In this document: piece by piece, positions 7,101 through 8,488 of the stretch | Layout of the letters: every line of letters starts with the position of its first letter | Position numbering within the stretch: the stretch's first letter is position 1 | DNA from: Candidatus Delongbacteria bacterium | GTDB lineage: Bacteria > Delongbacteria > UBA4055 | Direction of reading: 5' to 3' | Assembly: GCA_016938535.1 (NCBI GenBank) | Contig: JAFGUL010000140.1 | Location: forward strand, 1 to 8,488 | Length of the DNA: 8,488 nt | Notes under the pieces: generated by a model | What the model saw: only the letters and a program-made list of their open reading frames with translations | The model's database searches: none | Told to the model about the DNA's origin: nothing | Program-made: the position numbers and the translations under genes

Positions 7101-7881
7101 TGGAAGATATAATATTGAAGTAGTTCGCTTTTACATTCTTTACGCTTTCTATCTTTCTCGTTATAGTGTTAGTATCCTTGAACCTCGATCTGAAGTATTC
7201 TTCCTCGTAGTCAGAGAAACTGGTCCTGAACATGAGGAAAAGAAGGAAGAACAGAAAGAGCACGCTCATAGATACAGGGAGTACCTTTTTAAGAAAGGTG
7301 TCTCTGTCTATTCCGGAAGATTTTTCAAAACCGAGGTTAGGAGTTTTAGGTTTATCACCTGTAATCACCTCGTATATCTTGATCTTTTCCCTGATGTTCT
7401 TAAGCTTTTTGTTTCCAATAAGCTCACATTTTATGTCATCCTGATTTCCGAGAAGTATGAGAACGGAATGAGTAATGACAATTCCGCCGGGTTCTGCCAG
7501 AGGTCTGATCCTGGAAGCGATATTTACACCGTCGCCGAAAATATCTTCCTCTTTTACAACGACATCCCCGATATGGATACCAATTCTTACCCATAACTCT
7601 CTTGATTTGGGTACTGTCGCATTCCTTTCTGCAAAGAATTTCTGCAGTTCCTTCGCACAGTAAACAAGCATGACCGCACTTTCGGATTCCACGAGGATCT
7701 CATCACCGACATATTTGATTATCTTTCCGCCGTATTTTGCGGAAATCTCGGAAACTATATCCTTATGCTTCTGCAGAAGTTTCAACGCTTCTGATTCGTT
7801 GTGCTGCATCATCTTGGAATAGCCGACGATATCCGAGAACATTATAGCTCTCAATTTTCTTACAGTGGCTTCATCATTCAT
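4111..7881 (-). CDS. Class III adenylate cyclase fused through one TM helix to TPR / three CxxC-less thioredoxin-fold domains / TPR
   Basis: A 1256-residue protein, predicted to make cAMP in the cytoplasm under control of a large extracytoplasmic part. Residues ~8-175 are a class III cyclase domain: metal-binding D17 (FSDIVG) and D60 (VGDEIL), adenine-selecting pair K56 and D113 (EDIFGDGVN), transition-state N120 and R124 (VNIASRI). All essential positions are present and the K/D pair favours ATP over GTP. Residues ~200-218 form the only clear TM helix, preceded by KK. Residues ~265-490 are TPR-like helices (e.g. EKAERLYRRTLELFPEFVGAY). Three thioredoxin-like folds follow at ~521-632, ~645-755 and ~768-872, with conserved-position prolines P594 (ETFPAMLL), P723 (KFPTVLIF) and P843 (ALPAVAVL). 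None has CxxC: the first keeps one Cys (C549, CLRS), the others none. Residues ~885-1250 are again TPR-like. ATG 7881 is the first possible start, because an in-frame TGA lies two codons upstream; GAGG (7890-7893) is 8 nt before it. It probably heads an operon with the PASTA and outer-membrane genes. The cyclase call is firm; activity and orientation are inferred. Confidence 0.9.
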   Translation of the reverse strand: MNDEATVRKLRAIMFSDIVGYSKMMQHNESEALKLLQKHKDIVSEISAKYGGKIIKYVGDEILVESESAVMLVYCAKELQKFFAERNATVPKSRELWVRIGIHIGDVVVKEEDIFGDGVNIASRIRPLAEPGGIVITHSVLILLGNQDDIKCELIGNKKLKNIREKIKIYEVITGDKPKTPNLGFEKSSGIDRDTFLKKVLPVSMSVLFLFFLLFLMFRTSFSDYEEEYFRSRFKDTNTITRKIESVKNVKANYFNIISSSVQDSPVLINYYDKMLSENPDNMRVRFYAALMQMNFNSDRFALDSAFSVFEKLNEYGVKNPYFKISRLKLYSKLMIKQASADLAEEIVKEYPDNPLTVFEAAETYKNVLGNDEKAERLYRRTLELFPEFVGAYNGLSDIEFNRRNFTKAKSLSDSSLAINPTYLPSVRTAVRTLKSLSEFSRAYEIIDVLPQNSPDKYLEKAKVSLLDNNPSEALRHISDGLYEFPDKQDFVEANSMIEKIIVLSDSIQRIENTVTRGSNKWTDSWDNAVQKSKNENKPIIVIALDSECLRSKYIELALLERGALRLTNEAVMLKVFRHSDKDFLNELGVETFPAMLLVSPEKEVIKSYENTKDVITDSDVVISFITEAIFLNKKIVAMNRDIEDNRYKNAKDFLHAEELALEHSLPIIAVLTSRESDTSDMFLKQTIFNPGFIKNFNRTVLLSIEDAKSSDLAKKHNVNKFPTVLIFDEDINLVSRRYGVIPHKILSEEIKRIKLFRKRNEKMKETVNWTYDIKEALSFAKSEKKPVFAYITADKYGKYKPESALFDKYETVKKINSGYIPLFISSETNKSFFSTFSSDALPAVAVLDHNGQVLYSSIVPDEITGIDHMLDYKTNGDLLVSLGSAKFKKLQTELEVAKALVANRMNRSAASKLLDIVTSHPSLPCGYNDLGELFLSQNKFGSSVYYLKHPETRHFSLSDRYLKLLLTSSLLWDDFFRLSEYLKFLLVKFKHDRTGLSSVYAALAELYLAENETIDALNYAEQSFALDPIRMENLNLMGILNYNINRDKSEEYFKISLVVNPENTVANAYMYKITGEKKYLIDSKKSYHSGDTDFLGLRYFSDSKEYTNKGLIELIERAYRIRLLMYPDNTGFKLDLVRFLAENNGDMAEALELANQLLKTDPDNIGFLTAASWVFYNLGDFSGADRIITKAFRSLSPDEYENFSTMFYYMGMIKSSIGDNRSARYYFERLLEFKNREDLGHTKLEFAKRFIESVH

Positions 7882-7912
7882 AACTCATGCCTCAATCTCA
7901 TTCATTTCCTCC
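7878..7912 (-). promoter_or_regulatory. Possible 7-codon leader ORF with strong Shine-Dalgarno, stop overlapping the cyclase start
   Basis: The strongest Shine-Dalgarno match I noticed in the window, GGAGG (7912-7908), is too far (26 nt) from the cyclase ATG to serve it. It is 6 nt from another ATG at 7901, which opens a short frame encoding MRLRHEL. That frame ends at TGA 7880-7878, overlapping the cyclase start as ATGA. The arrangement would suit translational coupling or a leader peptide. A nearer GAGG (7890-7893) could load the cyclase start directly, so the short ORF may be fortuitous. No amino-acid bias or alternative hairpins suggest attenuation. Confidence 0.35.
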
Positions 7913-7924
7913 ACACTGTACAGC

Positions 7925-7952
7925 AATATAAATAAAAAAAAGCTTCAAGCAA
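7925..7952 (-). promoter_or_regulatory. Weak candidate promoter upstream of the cyclase operon
   Basis: On the minus strand, TATATT (7930-7925) could be a -10 element, with TTGCTT (7952-7947) 16 nt upstream as a poor -35. It falls inside the only sizeable gap between pnp and the cyclase and overlaps the candidate terminator. The region is AT-rich, so chance matches are likely. If the terminator works, the operon needs a promoter about here. Confidence 0.22.
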
Positions 7953-7968
7953 ATAAAAACTTTACTTG
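7934..7968 (-). terminator. Candidate intrinsic terminator after pnp
   Basis: In the pnp transcript an 8-bp stem (CAAGUAAA pairing with UUUGCUUG, one G-U wobble; arms 7968-7961 and 7953-7946) with a 7-nt loop is followed, after AAGC, by eight U residues (7941-7934). The stem includes the pnp stop codon. It is AU-rich and the U run begins 4 nt after the stem, so termination may be partial, leaving some read-through into the cyclase gene. Confidence 0.45.
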
Positions 7969-8488
7969 CCGGCCTCTTCTTTTAAAAGTTCTTTTCTGAC
8001 CAGCTTTATTCTTCCTTCCTTGTCAGTGCCGATATACTTCACCTTAAGTTTATCTCCGATCTTGAAATGTTCCTCAACATTCTGGATCCTTTCAAGCGAC
8101 AGTTCTGAAACATGAACAAGACCTTCGGTTCTCGGCATGATCTCGACAAATACTCCAAAAGGCTTAACACCTTTTACGACGCCCTCATAAACTGCTCCGA
8201 TCTCGGGTTTTGCGAACATAGCCTGAATGTGCTTAAGCGCGGCTTCGCCGTTCTCGCCGTCGGACAGGATCTTGATCAGTCCGGTATCGTCAATGTCTAT
8301 TTTCACATCGTATTCAGCGATGATGCCTTTAATGTTCTTTCCGCCCGGTCCGACGAATAAACCAATTTCGTCTGCGGGGATCTTGTGTGTTAATATTCTT
8401 GGAGCATGTACGGAAAGTTCAGTTCTCGGAGTATCTATTGTTGCGTTCATTATTCCCAAAATATGATTTCTGCCGTCTTTTGCCTGAA
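7962..8488 (-). CDS. pnp: Polynucleotide phosphorylase, C-terminal part (KH and S1 domains; 5' end outside window)
   Basis: The frame is open to the window edge, with 174 codons visible. The first visible residues, QAKDGRNHILGIMNATIDTP, match the PNPase segment just before the KH domain, so the TTG near 8459 is internal and not a start. The KH domain follows, with its GxxG loop as GPGG (8351-8340) in the context LFVGPGGKNIKGI. An S1 RNA-binding domain then spans about 8198-7983 (YEGVVKGVKPFGVFVEI ... TEGLVHVSEL ... GRIKLVRKELL). PNPase is a trimeric 3'-5' exoribonuclease that degrades RNA phosphorolytically. The two RNase PH-like catalytic domains (about 520 residues) would lie beyond the window. 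The end is short after S1, without the long acidic tail some orthologues carry. It sits 80 bp upstream of the cyclase gene with a candidate terminator between, so it is probably a separate housekeeping unit. Very confident. Confidence 0.96.
   Translation of the reverse strand, partial: QAKDGRNHILGIMNATIDTPRTELSVHAPRILTHKIPADEIGLFVGPGGKNIKGIIAEYDVKIDIDDTGLIKILSDGENGEAALKHIQAMFAKPEIGAVYEGVVKGVKPFGVFVEIMPRTEGLVHVSELSLERIQNVEEHFKIGDKLKVKYIGTDKEGRIKLVRKELLKEEAGK

Noticed and set aside
8457..8459. TTG 8459 as the start of a separate small KH-S1 protein
   Set aside because: The frame continues open to the window edge and the preceding residues (QAKDGRNHI) match PNPase, so this is an internal codon of a longer pnp.

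Overview
The window looks like chromosome from a moderately AT-rich Gram-negative bacterium. A compact outer-membrane beta-barrel with a TonB-type plug, and a propeller protein ending in a FlgD-like Ig domain, both point to the broad FCB assemblage (Bacteroidota/Ignavibacteria/Cloacimonadota/Delongbacteria-like lineages). I cannot name the phylum from this sequence. Shine-Dalgarno-like GAGG motifs lie 8 nt before two of the starts, which argues against a typical Bacteroidota member.

Layout. On the plus strand, 1-1611 is the 3' part of a secreted propeller protein whose start lies outside the window. Everything else reads leftward on the minus strand. From right to left it comprises the C-terminal end of polynucleotide phosphorylase (pnp, 8488-7962), an 80-bp gap with a candidate terminator and a possible leader ORF, a 1256-residue membrane-anchored class III nucleotide cyclase (7881-4111), a membrane-anchored three-PASTA protein (4092-3259), and a compact TonB-plug/beta-barrel outer-membrane protein (3236-1620). 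The last three are 18 and 22 bp apart and probably form one transcription unit. The last minus-strand gene and the plus-strand gene converge with only 8 bp between their stop codons. No gap exceeds 300 bp, and I saw no tRNA, rRNA, CRISPR array or mobile element.

The most interesting object is the cyclase. An apparently intact N-terminal catalytic domain with the adenylate-cyclase-type residue set is followed by one transmembrane helix. The roughly 1,035 residues beyond it are predicted to be extracytoplasmic: TPR-like repeats, three tandem thioredoxin-fold domains that have all lost the CxxC redox pair but keep the cis-proline region, and a second TPR-like block. It is linked to a single-pass PASTA protein (potential peptidoglycan contact) and an outer-membrane barrel. 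A testable model is an envelope-spanning sensor that reports wall or outer-membrane state as cytoplasmic cAMP. The domain calls come from sequence motifs; the system-level role is inference.
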